A stretch of DNA of 64,000 bases from Agelaius tricolor (taxonomy: Eukaryota > Chordata > Aves > Passeriformes > Icteridae). The DNA lies in the NCBI GenBank assembly GCA_023055355.1, contig JALJCS010000053.1:1870501-1934500 (forward strand), read 5' to 3'. This document shows positions 36,292 through 49,374 of this stretch, piece after piece. A program made the position numbers and the translations under genes. Position 1 is the stretch's first letter; each line of letters begins with the position of its first letter. The notes under the pieces were generated by a model. That model was given only the letters and a program-made list of their open reading frames with translations. It was not told the DNA's origin and searched no databases.

Positions 36292-36854
36292 TGGCCAGGG
36301 GCTATTTACAGACATGAACGAGACAGGGCTGCTGCTGAAAGCACCTCGAGCTGCTTTATTTTTCAGCATCAGTCTCACTACATGATTATGACAATGGGAA
36401 GATGCTAGCAGCTCACATTCCAGGCAGCAGGCCTGAAAACTTAATGTTACAACTTACTTTATAAGCTTCTTGACCAATCAGACAAAGCAAAAGCATACTG
36501 ACAGTAGTTCTATCCAATCACCATAAGCACACGTGCCTTTGGTTAAAACAATGCTTGCTTATTTGGAATACAATACCTACTTGTAAGCCTTAAAACACAA
36601 CGCACAGAGCTCCATTATTAAGCTTTAACCTTCCTAATATCTTGCTAGATAAACTTTCTGCAGCTTAGAGAGCTATTCAGACAAGCGTTAATACACAAGC
36701 CATTGTTGTATTTGCCCTTGCTTTTCTACAGTTTAAATAATTTTTCTGCTGACCTAACTCATGACTGCTGCATAGCTCTATTCACAGTTCTGCTGTATCT
36801 GAAGCCTGCATCTTGCAGCTTTCCCAAAACCCTCTGATTTTGTAAATCCCCACA
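36292..36854 (-). repeat. 5' LTR of the provirus
   Basis: 563 bp. On the minus strand it starts TGTGGGGATTT and ends CTGGCCA. An AATAAA (reversed TTTATT near 36357) marks the R region. The primer-binding-site region follows at about 36272-36291, but no tRNA match was certain. Confidence 0.85.
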
Positions 36855-37210
36855 GGAAGATGGCAACATGCAGCCAGAAGTTTAGGATAAAAGGAGGCTA
36901 CATGCTCCAAAACCTCAAGAGAGACCCCATGGGGTAATGTCTAGTGAACTCTCTCCCTTTACTTGAAAAAAGTTGCAGGACTGCTCTCTCTTTCATGGAC
37001 ACTGGCTTTTCAGAGTGTGGTCTTCCACACACTTTCAACACAGGAAAGAGCTTCCGACTGCTCCTCGTTGTAGAGTGGCAAGAGCTAACTGCTATTTTAC
37101 TTGAATGAAGTGGTCTGGTTGTTCCCTTGATGATACAGGGTGTGTGGAGGCAGTACAAGTTGCTTTAAGTCCTGCAAAAAAGCAGAATTTTGACCCTTGT
37201 GATAAGCAGA
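36855..37210. other. Short unassigned flank of the provirus
   Basis: A minus-strand stretch at 36898-37158 is open for 86 codons but was not recognised and has no splice context. Confidence 0.3.
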
Positions 37211-37671
37211 TGTTGCATCCCAGGACACAGAGGGAGATGTGAAGGCAGGGATGCCTTGGAAGGAGACACCCCTTTAGGTCAGAGTGAGACCAAAAGATGC
37301 TCTCTCACAGTTCACTGCCATTATATGTTGATGACCCAAGTCACATCATCTCTCTTCTCCTCCCCAGTTCTACAATGTTCCATGCTCCTGCTTTTCCTAT
37401 TGGTCCCCATTCCTTACAGCTCCTCCCCTGAATTCCAGTTTGTTGTCCCTTTGCAAGCCCACCTTTGTACCGCCTCTCTTCCCTCTACCCATTGGCCCAC
37501 AGATCTGACGCTCTGCCTCCCTTGTCCCATATAAAACCCTAAACCCTCCTTTGTTCTTGGTTCTTTTGTCCCTGAACCTCTTCAGAGTGTTGGCCAATAA
37601 ACCACCACTGGAACTCCAAAGAAAGAGCCCCTCCCACCTGTTTCTTAGCCATTGACCTTCAAGATACAACA
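37211..37671 (+). mobile_element. LTR (plus orientation)
   Basis: Has CCAAT-like boxes, a TATA-like CCATATAAAACC at about 37532 and AATAAA at about 37597, and ends ...GATACAACA at 37671. The start at TGTTGCATCCC is my best choice. No target duplication was matched. Confidence 0.6.
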
Positions 37672-40600
37672 TGTAGTGCGAGTGTCTGGTGTCTATCCCT
37701 TTCCTAGAGGAGATGCTCTTGGCAAGGCGGTGGTCTTGGCAGCTTCTGCCGCACGGCCACAAGCAGATCTTTAAAAAGCCAGAGAACACCAGCTGTGTGG
37801 GGTTGAAAAAGTCCTTCAGAGCTTTGTCCTTGGAAGAAGCTGCATATGGTAATAATAAGGCTCACACGACCTTCTCCACAGTTGGCAGTCGCTGGTTTTA
37901 GACACAGAGCATGGCTGTAATACCAATAGTCACAGAATATTCAATACAACTTGTAAGAACAGCTTTGCTGAGAGTGCTTCATTTCCAGAAGTACATTTGC
38001 CAACACGGCTCACCCCCATCAAAGCTTCAGGTCTGCCTGTCTTAGATGCTCCACAAAGGTAGAGGTGGAGCATTTGCCTTGCAATTTTTGCATATCAGAC
38101 ATTCCTTCTTCCTGTGGATCTTCTTTGTGATGCCCACTGGCAAATAAAGGGTAGCCCCTGCTTCATTCTTTTTTAGAGGTGTCCATACTTTTGCTTTGGC
38201 TATTGGCACCAGTAGGCTTAGAGTTCTTGTCCCATTGTATAAAAAAATACCATTATGTAGAACATAACTGTGTAAACAGAAATGGTCGGTTTGATTTTGA
38301 GAGCATGGAGGAGATCTCCCTGATCAAGGAATGCCCCAAGGAGGGCAATATTCACCCAGTAGGGTTAATAGAGGGATGCTGAGTGATGAGGGCACATAAG
38401 CACCAATTTGCGACACAGTACAGATTTTGGGAGGATCTGAATTATCCTCTCTCTTTTCTCAGAAACCAGTGGCTCCCTACCTAAGACAACAAATGCTTAA
38501 ATCAATTTGGTGTCCAACCTGTTCTGGGCAGATCTGTTGTTATCTCAACCCCTAGTGCTGCATACTGGGTGTCAATTAAGACTGTGGAGTTTACAAATGG
38601 TGCTCTCCAATTCAGTACTCCCACTAAAAACACCGCCACGTCACCTCCACATCCCCTGCCCCCTCCAGCTGAATGCACAAAAGGTAAAGATCACAGGTCA
38701 AGATAAGGAGAGTTTATAAGGAAGCAGCAATGAGGTAAGAAAATTACCAGTAATAGCACTGTTATTATAATAAAAAGTATAAGAAAAGAAATTAATTACA
38801 CAGGCATGCCCTGACAATAAACACATGCCAGACTGCTCTGTGCACCACATTTTCTCAACCAGAAGGGACTCCCTTCCCCCAGAAGAGAGAGAGTCATGTC
38901 CCCCACCTCTGGCAAAGACATGAGGTGGTCCTGAAAGTGAGGTGTTACTGACTAACATCTGAGATCCAAGCAAGCCCCCTCCTGGATGCTGCAAAAATTA
39001 ACCCTCTCCTGGCTGAAACCAGGACCTGTCCTTCAGCCACACAAGTGTCTTCAACAACATCCTCTAAATGCCTCTGTCCACATTTTGCATCACCAGACAG
39101 AGATCTTCATCAACAAGGGAGGTGAAAGAAGAAAAGAGTGGCCTAGAGAAGAATGTGCACAGCTGAATTACCTTATGGAAAAAACTACAGTTGAATTTTG
39201 CTTCCAGGTCACTTGCAATTGAAGACAATATAATGGAGAGACATTCCTTTTCAGCTAAATACTACTTGGAATCTGCATGGTCTAAGTGAGAAAGGAGATT
39301 AACATGATCTCTCCATAATTAGGTCACTTACAAGCAGGGCAAACAACCAGGGCTGCAAAATTTGTCACAGTGACTCAAAGTGAAGTAGAAAAAGACCCTC
39401 CAAAACTCTCAGCTGGGGCACTGCTATTGTTCAGGTCTGTAGCTCACAAAGAAGCCCCTCAGCACTTGCCCAAGTTCATTAGCTCATACGCTATTTTAAG
39501 TTATTCTCCCATGGTTTGCATAGCTGTATCATGAAAAAGTATATCATGAAAGTAGTGATGTGGAACACACTCTAGTGCTGGCTGTTCCATGTGCAGCTGC
39601 AGTGCCAAAGAATAAAGACTTTCTTTTTCTTTCAGAGACCTGAAGCAAAACCCTCCGGAGATCTGTCAGACCTGGCAGCACATTCTTCCAGCAAGTGGCT
39701 AACAACCCCATATCAGTTGGAAGAATGATGAAAATCAGATTATTGGACAGCCAGAGGAAAGGTGAGAGTTCAGAAGTCTGTTTGCACTGACATATACAAC
39801 TTTTATCACACCCCAAACCCACCTTTTAAGTGTCTTCACTTTTTCTATGGAATTCCAGCTTTCAGCCTTCATTTGGTTACCTTCTTGCTAAGGACAGATT
39901 TCAGCATTAAATGCCAGCTTTGCATTTAATGGGAAATGAGTATTTATTTATTTATTTATAAATACTCATTTAAGGGAAATGAGTATTTGCCTTCAAATCA
40001 GCTCCAAACAAGCTCCACAAGTCAAATGGGCAGGTACATTTCACAAAAAAAATATCTCAAAACAGCAATGGCAGTCCACTTTTCTTCATCTAGATTAGGA
40101 TATACATCAGATATGAATGTTAAATTCTTAAGAGGAATTCAGTTACCAGACAGGAACTTAATCAACACTGCCACCACCACCAAAAATAACTTCATTCAGA
40201 AGGAAAATGTTGGTTTAGAAGCACACACTGCAAAGGCAGAACATCATACATTCACATTCCTATGCATTTCACACTCAGTATTACAGTGTTGGCTTCTTGG
40301 CTTTAACCTTGTGAAAAATGCTAATCACTTGTTTTTAAAATGTTAAAAGTTTAATAGTAATAAAATGGTTATAAAAATAGCAACAAAATTAGAGTAATAA
40401 AAATTTGGACAATTAGGATTAGGGCAATATGAGACAATAAAAACAAAGGGTTATGGACAACCTGGGTACCTTTTTCTGGGCAAAATAAGCTTGAAAAAGG
40501 ACACACATTAACAGAGGATTAACTCTTAAAAGTAATAGTTTGCTGTATATTCATATATTTTATATATGAAGCATAACTTTTATTTAAACAAAGGATTCTG

Positions 40601-42310
40601 TCTGGTTAGTGTTAACTTCTTAATCTTGATGGTGTCTCAGGGCTGAGTGAGGTAGGAAGAAGTTAGTTTCTTTTGATAAGGGAGTAATAATTTTTTTTCT
40701 CTGAACGATTTAGGTGTCTTGTGGCTGCTATCTCAGTGTGAGTACTTCATTCCTCTCTTTAAAAAAAACCATCTTACATAGCATAGTCTCTATTTTAACA
40801 TTACATTATAACATAAAACTATATTTAACACACTACTTAAGAAAATTAGTACAGCAGAACTTTCTAATGTAACACATATAATATTAATTTTAATATTTGT
40901 GAAAAGCCAATCATAAAATACACATTTTTCACAACCTGTAATCCCATGAATGACTATGTACCTTAGAAGAGGCAGAAATACAATGTTCAAATATATATAT
41001 GAACTGAGAACTGCAATGGTTTTCTTCTTGTTCCTGACTTTACTGACATTCGGGCAAAATATTCAGGGTTTACAGTGACAATGCAGATCCTACTGCACAA
41101 GGGGCAGTGAGATGGAAAAGGAATTGCTTACAGCCAGACTGGTTAGAGGCTGCTTCTTAAAAACTTTGTTTCAAGTGCCACAGAACCAAGTTTTGACTTG
41201 GAACAGAAAGTGAAACACTGCAAAGATTTTGAGCCAAATCCCCATCTCCCTCAACCTTAATGTAGGACCTTGTCCATGGGGATATTTTAATGGGACACAG
41301 GGAAAAGTGCTACAAAATGCCAATAATTAAATGACCAATGAATCTGAGGCAGATGTTGATCCAGCAAGCTCACACCACACTGATGGTCTGTACAGGATGC
41401 CTGTGATTCACCAGCAGAACACCATTTACCCACTTCCCAAAAAACTATTGTCCATAGATCTTGTCAAAGTACAGACTACAAATGTCTTGTTTAGGAGCAC
41501 CTCTTGAAAGAGATGTCAAATTCATTGTTCACAGGATTCATCTGTAAGCCAGCACTATATTATACCGGGATTGTTAGGAGATGGCACTTGCACAGAATCA
41601 CATCAACTATTGAAGAATGGGACTTAGAACAGCAAACAATGCAGCTCTTTGTGTCAGAGACTGCCCTTAAACATTTTCACACCACCGTTCACAAGACCAA
41701 TTCAATCCTGATGGCAGTGACTCAGATCTGCTACAGCCTAAAACACAAAGATCACTGCATACAGATTTTACTCAAATGCTGAGATTCAACAACAGTAATA
41801 GCACTGTTACAATAAAAAAGCAACCCCAAACTGGAAACAGTAATCATTGGAAGCAAGCAATAGAGATCCTTGATGCACCAGCACCAGGACACAGACAATC
41901 TTTTTAAGAATAGTTTGCCTGTACACCTACAATATTTCATTCTTAATGCTTTAGTTATTGAATATTTATACACAGAAGTGATCAACTATATCACTAAATA
42001 CATTTTTACACTACTACAAGAAAAACTCCAGCTTCCATTATTTCCTGGAATCTTTCCTATTTTGAAGTACCACAATGGGAGCCTCCTATTCAAAACTATG
42101 CTAGCTATTCATAAACCATTGGGAAAGAAAAGTCCCAAAACAAAACAAAACGAAATCCCAAAGCATAGAATTAATCAACCCAAACAACACTTTGGAAAGC
42201 CACTACTACCTGGCAACAAAAAATGCTCGACATCTCAGTGTTATAGATATGTAATGTGATGGATTTACTTTCATAATTAAGGGATGAAAACTGTATATAT
42301 GTTAAAATAA
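37672..42310. other. AT-rich intergenic DNA, nothing recognised
   Basis: I saw no gene, no LINE end and no RNA gene. Open stretches are short and unlike known proteins. A short palindrome of TATTTATT and its complement lies near 39940-39970. Confidence 0.5.
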
Positions 42311-42860
42311 GTTTATTGATGTGTAGTTATGTTATCGTAATCTTGTTTAGACATCCTTTGTTCTACCCATAGTCCCCTTTCCCCCTCGCTATTGTCACCA
42401 CCAGACAGCCTTGGCTGCAAAAGACTTGTGAAGGTGATGTACACACCGTATCCTCCGCACACCAGCAGGGCCTTGTCTGTCTCCGCAGGAGGCAAGCTGA
42501 GATGAGCAGAGCTCCTCCGGGAAAATCCCGGGGCGCGCCTTGGAGGTCCGTCTTTCCCCTCTGCCCCTGCGGGGACAGAGACGGTCCCATCTGGGTCTCC
42601 AGAATGTTTTGCGGAGATACTCAAAACTCCACAACTTTTGTGAAAGTTGTAAAGCCGGTATGTTTATTACAGCACTGGACGCATGTGGGAATTGCTCCCC
42701 TCAAAATGACATGCGTACTTCTGGGAACTTCAGGTCCTTTTCTATCCCCCTCTCAGATACATATGCATAGAATTTCACAATGGGTTCATACATACTCATT
42801 TTTACGAATTTCACCTGACATTTGCCGCTAGTTCTTCCTTATCAGGAAGAATTCCTAGGT
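42311..42860 (-). mobile_element. LTR-like element (minus orientation)
   Basis: A reversed poly(A) signal in GTTTATTACAGCACTGGA at about 42660, with a GC-richer U5-like part to its left and a promoter-like part to its right. The element at 46365 shares TTTATT(A/G)CAGCACTGGAC. Confidence 0.5.
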
Positions 42861-43129
42861 CAGGTTGACCGGCTCTCACAGCAGTCTCTCTGTCTCTCAC
42901 TATCACTCTCTGTCTCCCCCCCCACCCCTTATCTCTGTCCTTCATTGAAGCAGTTTCTCTGAGCCTAGGTTTTGCAGTCAGGCTAAATAGCAATAGCTAT
43001 GTTTTCTAACCACAGACTCAACTCAAAAATGTACATTTCACCTAAATCCAAATGGATTTCTACCCTTGAAAATTTCTACTTTGCTTCAAAGGGAGGATGA
43101 GTACACTGCGCCCCTTGCAGGAGATGGGA

Positions 43130-43430
43130 AAAGCTTGTTGCTAGCAGGCGCGGCTGTGACACCACCTGACCTCCAATCAAGGCGCAAGAAAGTAGCCTCC
43201 ACCAATGGATGGTAAAAAAGAGTTGACAGAGCGACTTTGGGAAGGGCCAGGGTTAGTGATGTAACCACAGGGGTAGAAAAGGCGGAGCAGCCACTGTGTA
43301 AACAAGCATATGGCAGTTTGATTCCGTGCTTTCACTGGTGCAATTTTTCTTTATTTAGTCTTGTTGTATTTTATAATAAACCTCTGAAATTTTAAAAGTG
43401 AGCATCCTTTTTTGTGAGGTAGTATTTTCT
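43130..43430 (+). mobile_element. Solo LTR, same family as 9.7 and 62.75 kb
   Basis: Shares ACCTCCAATCAAGG, CAAGAAAGTA, CCACCAATGGA, AGAGTTGAC and a 3' AATAAA (about 43373) with the copies in the inverted arms, in the same order. Ends not fixed. Confidence 0.65.
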
Positions 43431-43959
43431 TCTAGTTACTCAAAATTATTCATATTCAGCAACTATTCCAGCAGCAAATAAACCCACAAGTTCCTCCGAG
43501 ACAAATCAAAATAGGACAGAACCTCCATGGAAAATATACCTGTTTTCTAGGAACTGCACAGAAAAATGTCTCCATGTTCTCTTCACTTAAAAGCCTGGGT
43601 AAATCCAGGCTCATAATCATGACACCCAAGAATTTACCGCCAGAGTGAACACATCAAACTCCAACACACAGGGACTCAAGGACACAAACTGCACACACAT
43701 CCCTCACACCCATGCTTGGGACCACCTTCCTGCTGCAATATATGTTAGAAATAATCGATGCTATAAAAGAATGTATTTTATAAAGATTGCAAAATCCAAA
43801 CAAGTCTCAGACCACAAGCAGCCAGAGAGGCAGACGTCTATTCAAATTCTGAAGTTCCTGAAGGTGGCAGGAGAACAATCGGCAGTTAGCTCATGAATAG
43901 ATGCACCCAGCGTGATGATCACTGTTATCCCTCCCGAGCCATCCCCTAAGAGCGATCAT

Positions 43960-44385
43960 CTCATCGATCATTGCCCTGTTGATAACATCGATCAAGATAG
44001 CCAAAGTCGCCAGAAAGATGCATGTGAATATGCGACTTCTTGGATTTGATCAATGCTGGCTGTCGACCAGGAAACGGTGATTGTCCAGCTCTGCAAAGTG
44101 AAAGAACCAACTATGAAAAGTTACAAAAGAAACTTGGACTCCTTTGCCTCAGGCATAATAAACTGTATAAAATATCCCTGCAAGAAGCGGCTCTCGTGAT
44201 CGAGGGGGAGTCCGATGCGATAGAGGTCAGATCCAGGTTCACCGAGCGCCGATCCGAGGCTTGATGCTGTCTCTTTGGCTGTGGTGGTTTTGAGGATCGT
44301 ATTTTGGTGACAGAAAAAGATAAATCTTTTTGCATTTTTGATAATTTGGCTTTCGATTGATCATTTATAACACTGCTGAGCTGAG
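43960..44385 (+). mobile_element. LTR-like element
   Basis: TATA-like TGTATAAAATATCC at about 44162, followed by a CpG-containing segment and an AT-rich end. Recognised by layout only. Confidence 0.4.
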
Positions 44386-44389
44386 GACA

Positions 44390-45480
44390 AGAAGCGACCA
44401 GAATAGCCCGGGCACTCCAGCTTCACTGCAAGGCATCCGGCAGCCTTGAAGGTACAAAGCGAGCACAGGTCGGAGCTCCTCGTGTCCGGAGCGAGGCCGG
44501 AGGAGCCCCCACCGCGGAGCTGACACGGCCCCGGCCCGGCCCCGCTGCGCTCCGAGCGCGGCCCCGGAGCGGCCCGGCCGAGGCGGTGAGGGACCGGCGG
44601 TGAGGGGCCGGGGGATGGGGCGCTCCGGGAATGGGCGGAGATCCCGGCAGAGGGGAGAGAGACCTGGCAGAGGGAGGAGTGAGCGGGAGAGCAGAGAGAT
44701 GCTGGGAGGAGGGGGAAAATCCCAAGAGAGGGGAACGAGCCTGGGAGTAGGGGAGATCACAGGAGAGGGGGGGTGAGATCCCTGGGAAAGGGTGGGTTGC
44801 CTTCCAAGAGGGTAGAGCCGGGGAAAGAGGAGAGAGCCTTGGGAGAGGGGGGAGATCCTGGAAGAGGGAGGAGTAATCGGGAGAAGGGCAGATCCAGGGA
44901 GACGAATAAAAGCACTGGCTACAGCCTGGGAAAGGGAGGAGCTTGGGACAAGGGGTAGCTCGGGACTGGGGAAAACCCGAGAGAGGAGGGAGAACCCAGG
45001 AGATGGGGGAGAACCTGAGAACAGGGGGGAGATCCGGAGTAGAGTGGAGAGGGACAGGGAAAGGGGGGAAAGACGTGGGAGAAGAGAGCCCAGCGGCGGG
45101 AGTTCGGGAGAGGAGGCTCCTGCAGGCGGACCGGGAAGCCGGAGAGCCCGGAATCAGGGAGTCCTGCAGCCGGGCCGAGAATGGGCGCGGGTCAGTGCGG
45201 TTCGGGAGAGCGCGGCTGCGGGGCTGGCTCCGGAGCCGCAGGCGCGTGGAAAGCGCTGCTCGGCAGCCCCGGCGGCGCTGAGAGCACAGCCCTGCCCGGG
45301 GAGGCAGCGCCACGGGCGCCGCTCGGCTTCCCAGCGAGGCCTCGGCACCGCTCGCCTTCGCCGCCGTATCCGCGGCAGCTCGGAGCATCGGTCCCTGCCC
45401 GGGCCCGAGGCTCACCTGTGCCAGGTGCACCAGAGCATCGCCTCTGCCTTGACAAGCCACAAGGAGCAGTGCCGGGCAGG
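44390..45480. promoter_or_regulatory. CpG-rich block with purine-rich tandem-like array
   Basis: 44440-44640 and 45090-45420 are CpG-dense. Between them (44640-45080) the plus strand is almost purely G/A, made of variants of GGGAGAGGGGGGAGATCC. This is what a CpG-island promoter with a degenerate purine minisatellite would look like. No gene was linked to it. The long minus-strand reading frame (44423-45547) is Pro/Ser-rich only because of the base bias. Confidence 0.45.
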
Positions 45481-46360
45481 GACTGCAGATCCCCATTGGT
45501 GGCAGAGAAAAAAGAGCAAGGAATCTTCCGTGGGAGAATATAGGCAATAGGATGAGGTGTCACTGTCAAATGTGTTCAGGTGCACTCACAAGGATACTAT
45601 TGATTGCTCTTGGCTCAACTTGCTCTTAGTTTTTCAGAACATGGAAAAGAAGTGGGCAGACACAAATCACAAGCTGGTTGCAATGTCCAGGCACCAGTTA
45701 TCTTGATAAAATGCTACACAACTGCTGGAAAGCTGGATGCATGACTAATTAGCACTTGCTAATTAATCTGGACTTGTTAGGGGCAGCATAGTTATCTCCC
45801 AAAAGATACTAAGGAGTCATGATTGAGAAAAGTCTGAAGAAAGGCTCATACAGCCACTTTTAAATGTAGTTATTGTGGGTTTGATCAATGGAATCTGCTT
45901 TTATGCCATGATTCTCCTGAAGGTTTGTGTTGTAGGGTTTTTTTGCATGAAGGCATGCATGCAAAATTTGGGGATCTAAGATAAAATCCTTTTCTAAGGG
46001 ATATGGAAGAGACTAACCTTGGGTAAGCAATATGTCAGCTAGAGACAGCCAAGCCATTAGTACTGAGAGGAAGAACAGCCCTGCAACACAGGTGTGAGCC
46101 CTGGCTGATATTCAGTAGAAGCAGAACTTAGGCAGGATCGGTTAGAAGGTCCTGGAGAGAGAAGGGTCTAATCCTTTGGTGCAGTATTGTATGGACTTTG
46201 GGATCACTACTCCATTCCAAATGGCTTTCCCTTCAGTCACAAGAGGCTTCCATCTCTTCCAAAAATTGCCTGCTGAAACTTTTCTGTTCCCTTCCAAATC
46301 AGTTCATTACTCCAGCATAACCCTTGAAGCACGGACAGATGACTCTTCAACTAATTATAG
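45481..46360. other. Non-coding, nothing recognised
   Basis: No exon, repeat family or RNA seen. Confidence 0.45.
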
Positions 46361-46980
46361 TAGAAAAGAAGGGTATTTATTGCAGCACTGGACACATATG
46401 AAGAAGTTTCCAATGACACGTGCACGGAGTTGCAGACTCCTGCTCTCTATTTCTACAGAAAAGGTTTTACATTAGGTTTCTAAGGATCCATAATACATAA
46501 TTATTACCTGCCCACTTCGTATTTTTATCAGCTGAATATCTATTACAGCTGCACAATTTTACTCCCTTAACCGGGTCTGTAGAATTTTGAAATGAGGGAG
46601 TGGTTGTATGGGAGGAAGAAAGCCATCTTCCTCATGGTGAACTCTTCTCCCATGGCCAGTTGGCAAGACCTTTTGACCTGTTGGTCATGGTCCAAGCCTC
46701 TCCTAACTGTTCAATTATTCTTAAAGCGAGGTATTTCTATGGTCTCTGCTTCTTCACAATTGCTTCCTCTATCCCCATCACTCCTAGCTTTATGTTCCTA
46801 ATATATGTGGTACTCTTTAACTAAGGTGCGTGATTTCTGCTATATTACTAACTTAGCTTCTTACCTCATTTTAAAATCTTAATTAAAATATGCAATCTTC
46901 TGCTATCCCAATTCTATTCCCAGCTGGCCCCTCAACTCAGCTGCACTTTTCAATTATCCTAATTACATTTTCAGCTAAGC
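46360..46980 (-). mobile_element. LTR-like element (minus orientation)
   Basis: GGGTATTTATTGCAGCACTGGAC at about 46371 corresponds to the poly(A)/R segment of the element at 42660. The rest is more diverged. Confidence 0.4.
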
Positions 46981-46984
46981 CCTT

Positions 46985-47760
46985 GACTCACCTCAGGCAC
47001 ATCCCAGACTCCCTCTCTCCCAGCAGCTCAGAGCAGCACTGCACAGCGTTTGCTGTGCGCCAGAGAGCACAAAGCAGGCTGGCCTGGTGGGCCTGAATAT
47101 TTCTGCCAAACACTCTCCATCCCACACCTTTGCTCTGGCTGAGTGCAGAACTGCAGGATTGCAGGCGCTTCCTGCCAGAGCTGCGTGAGGCGCTGGCTCC
47201 TGCAGACGTGCCCTGCCAAGCTGTCCCTGCCTCACGCTGGCCTCGCTTCCCCTGGCAGAAGTGCCGGGCCTGAAGGAGGCTGCCCTGTGCTCCAGCCTGC
47301 CGAGCAGCCCGGCTCCCTGCCCCGGTGCCCAGAGTGCTGCACACACTGCTGACCTTGGCCAGGAGTTGCAGGGCAGCCGGCAGAAGAGGAGGAATCCTCA
47401 GCCAGCCCAGCGGCCCTCGGCTGCCCTTGGCCTTTCTCTGCTCCTGGGCACACTCCAGACGGCCAATGCCTCCAGGCCGGGCTGTGCCCAGCACGGCTGC
47501 GCTTCCCCTCGGCAGCAGCCAGCTGCCACCTGGGCTCTGAGAGCGCAGGATTCGCCCGCTCCCAGGAACAGGCACCCAGGGCCCGGCTGCTGCCTCTGGC
47601 AGCTCCAAGGGCCTCCTTCCAGCCTGCCTCTGCCGGGGCTCAGCCTGCTCCCGCCTCTGCCTGGGCTCTGCTGGGGCTCCAGCCCGGGCAAGGCCGGGCC
47701 CGCTCTCACCTCACAGGCGCTCACAGCTCTGCACCTCAGGAGACCTTGCCGAGCACCCTC
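46985..47760. other. GC-rich block
   Basis: High G+C, open in several frames on both strands. No family recognised. A short stretch just downstream (about 47787-47825) resembles 14646-14690 (GAGCAAGGCTCT...CAAAGAGATTGCA). Confidence 0.35.
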
Positions 47761-47999
47761 TCTGATCTTTCTGCTTTCTCACTTGAGCAAGGCTCTCCTT
47801 CTGCCAAAGAGATTGCATTTAGGGATCCAAATCCAAGTGGCAGGAGCCCAAATGCTCCCAAGCCACAGCTCAATGCCTGCATCTGCACAGGATGTCTTTG
47901 CTGCCCCATTCCTTTGGTTTTTCCTGCAAATGCCATTGTCCTTTCTGCCTTAACTAGAAATACCACAGCTGTGCCAAAACCAGCCAGTGGGCTGTGGTG

Positions 48000-48545
48000 G
48001 TGTTCACAGGACCACAGAAGAGATGAGAATCTGACTCCATGTTTCTGAAGGCTGATTTATTATTTTATGATATATATTATATTAAAACTATACTAAAATA
48101 GTAGAAGAAAGGATTTCATCAGAAGGCTTGCAAGCAAAGGAAAAAGAATGGAATGATAAGGGGTCAGAAGGAGGGGAATCTTCCAAATGCGTTGATGTTT
48201 CAGAAACTTTATTTAATTACCATCCTAATCTATAATCCTATTCTACAAAACTCTTCAACAATCCTATTCTAGAATCCTACTCTACAATCCTACTCTACAA
48301 AACTCTTCAACAATCCTACTCTACAATCCTACTCTACAATCCTATTCTACAAAACTCTTCAACAATCCTACTCTACAATCCTACTCTACAATCCTACTCA
48401 AACTTGGCTATGAAGATAACATCTTGACACGATTGATAGGTTCTCGTCTCCTACTTCCTCTTCTTGACTGAGTTGATGAGTAGTGCCAGGCTGGACGCTG
48501 GCTTGGCTGAACGTACAAATGGATGCTGTCCACAGGAAAAAAAAA
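48000..48545 (-). mobile_element. LTR-like element carrying a minisatellite
   Basis: The left part (TTTCTGAAGGCTGATTTATT...) has a reversed poly(A) signal at about 48055 and resembles common songbird LTRs. It contains the array at 48247-48400. Confidence 0.5.
48247..48400 (+). repeat. 52-bp higher-order minisatellite of 13-mers
   Basis: Units start exactly at 48247, 48299 and 48351. Each is one AAAACTCTTCAAC plus three AATCCTACTCTAC-type 13-mers. Partial 13-mers extend the array to the left. Confidence 0.92.
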
Positions 48546-49370
48546 CAACAAAACAACAAAGAACAGTGAACCATGACTTTCCAAGCTCAGTGCTTCACAG
48601 CCTCAATCATGATTCCTCTAGTTCCTAGAAAGACCCAGAAAGGAGAAGAATGGGACCATCTCCTCCCCAATTGTCATGTGCAGGAACTTGCCATCATAGG
48701 CAAAGGTGGCCCAGAATCCCACTCATTGGTTTATTGTGATATCTTCATTCTTGCTGGGATTTTTGCCCTGCCAGTGCTCTAGAAATGGTGCTTCCTGTCC
48801 CTGGTGTTTCTTCCTTACAGGAAACTCCAATGACTCACATAGGTCCCTGCCTTTGCAAGACAGCACTGTGCTGATTCCCACAGGGAGACAGAGCAGTGTC
48901 TGCCTTTCCATGCCCTGCCCCTCGTGTGCTGGATGGCACCCTCCTTCCCAGCAGGGCCAGCCCAGTGGCACTGGGCCCTGCAGTTCCCTCTCTGCCACAC
49001 AACCTAGCAGTAACCCTGGCACAGTTCCCGTCTGCTTGGGCATGCCAGGCAGCAGATGGGGCTGGGACAAGTCCCTCTCAGCTGTCCCTGTTTGTGTGGC
49101 AGAAACCTCTAAGTGTGGGCTGGGGGGCACAAAGCAGGGCCCCTCAGAGGCTCCCAGTGAGCCCCCCACAGCCCCTCCTCCCCATAGTCAATTCTCAGGA
49201 AATGCAGAGAGAAGTGGAATTATTCAATTTAGTGAACAACAGGCCCCAGGGGGACTTTATTGCCACTTTCCAAGACTTCAGAGTGGTTTTGAAGAAAGTG
49301 GTGGATAGCTTTTTTTACTGGGCCACTTAGAATAGGAGGCGGGCGAATATTTTTAAACACAAAGGAGATC
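48546..49370. other. Non-coding; expected last PAK3-like exon not found here
   Basis: I looked on the minus strand for the short C-terminal exon of a PAK kinase and saw none. Confidence 0.4.
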
Positions 49371-49374
49371 TAAT

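Larger units (their letters stand above)
27574..36854 (-). mobile_element. Full-length, decayed endogenous retrovirus (class II type)
   Basis: A minus-strand provirus with two LTRs (36292-36854 and 27574-28138) and, between them, gag, protease, pol and env in the usual order. The reading frames are broken many times by stops and frameshifts, and a foreign LTR sits inside pro-pol, so it cannot make its proteins. By eye the two LTRs differ at roughly one in eight positions over their first 110 bases, which implies an old insertion. No target site duplication could be matched at the outer edges. The protease-pol region looks betaretrovirus-like, while the env transmembrane subunit is of the alpha/gamma type, as in other mosaic avian elements. 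Confidence 0.88.

Noticed and set aside
44423..45547. 374-codon minus-strand reading frame
   Set aside because: Its Pro/Ser/Leu content follows from the purine-rich and CpG-rich DNA; other frames are also open and there is no family match.
47261..47953. 230-codon plus-strand reading frame
   Set aside because: Low-complexity Pro/Ala/Leu translation of a GC-rich block; no homolog recognised.
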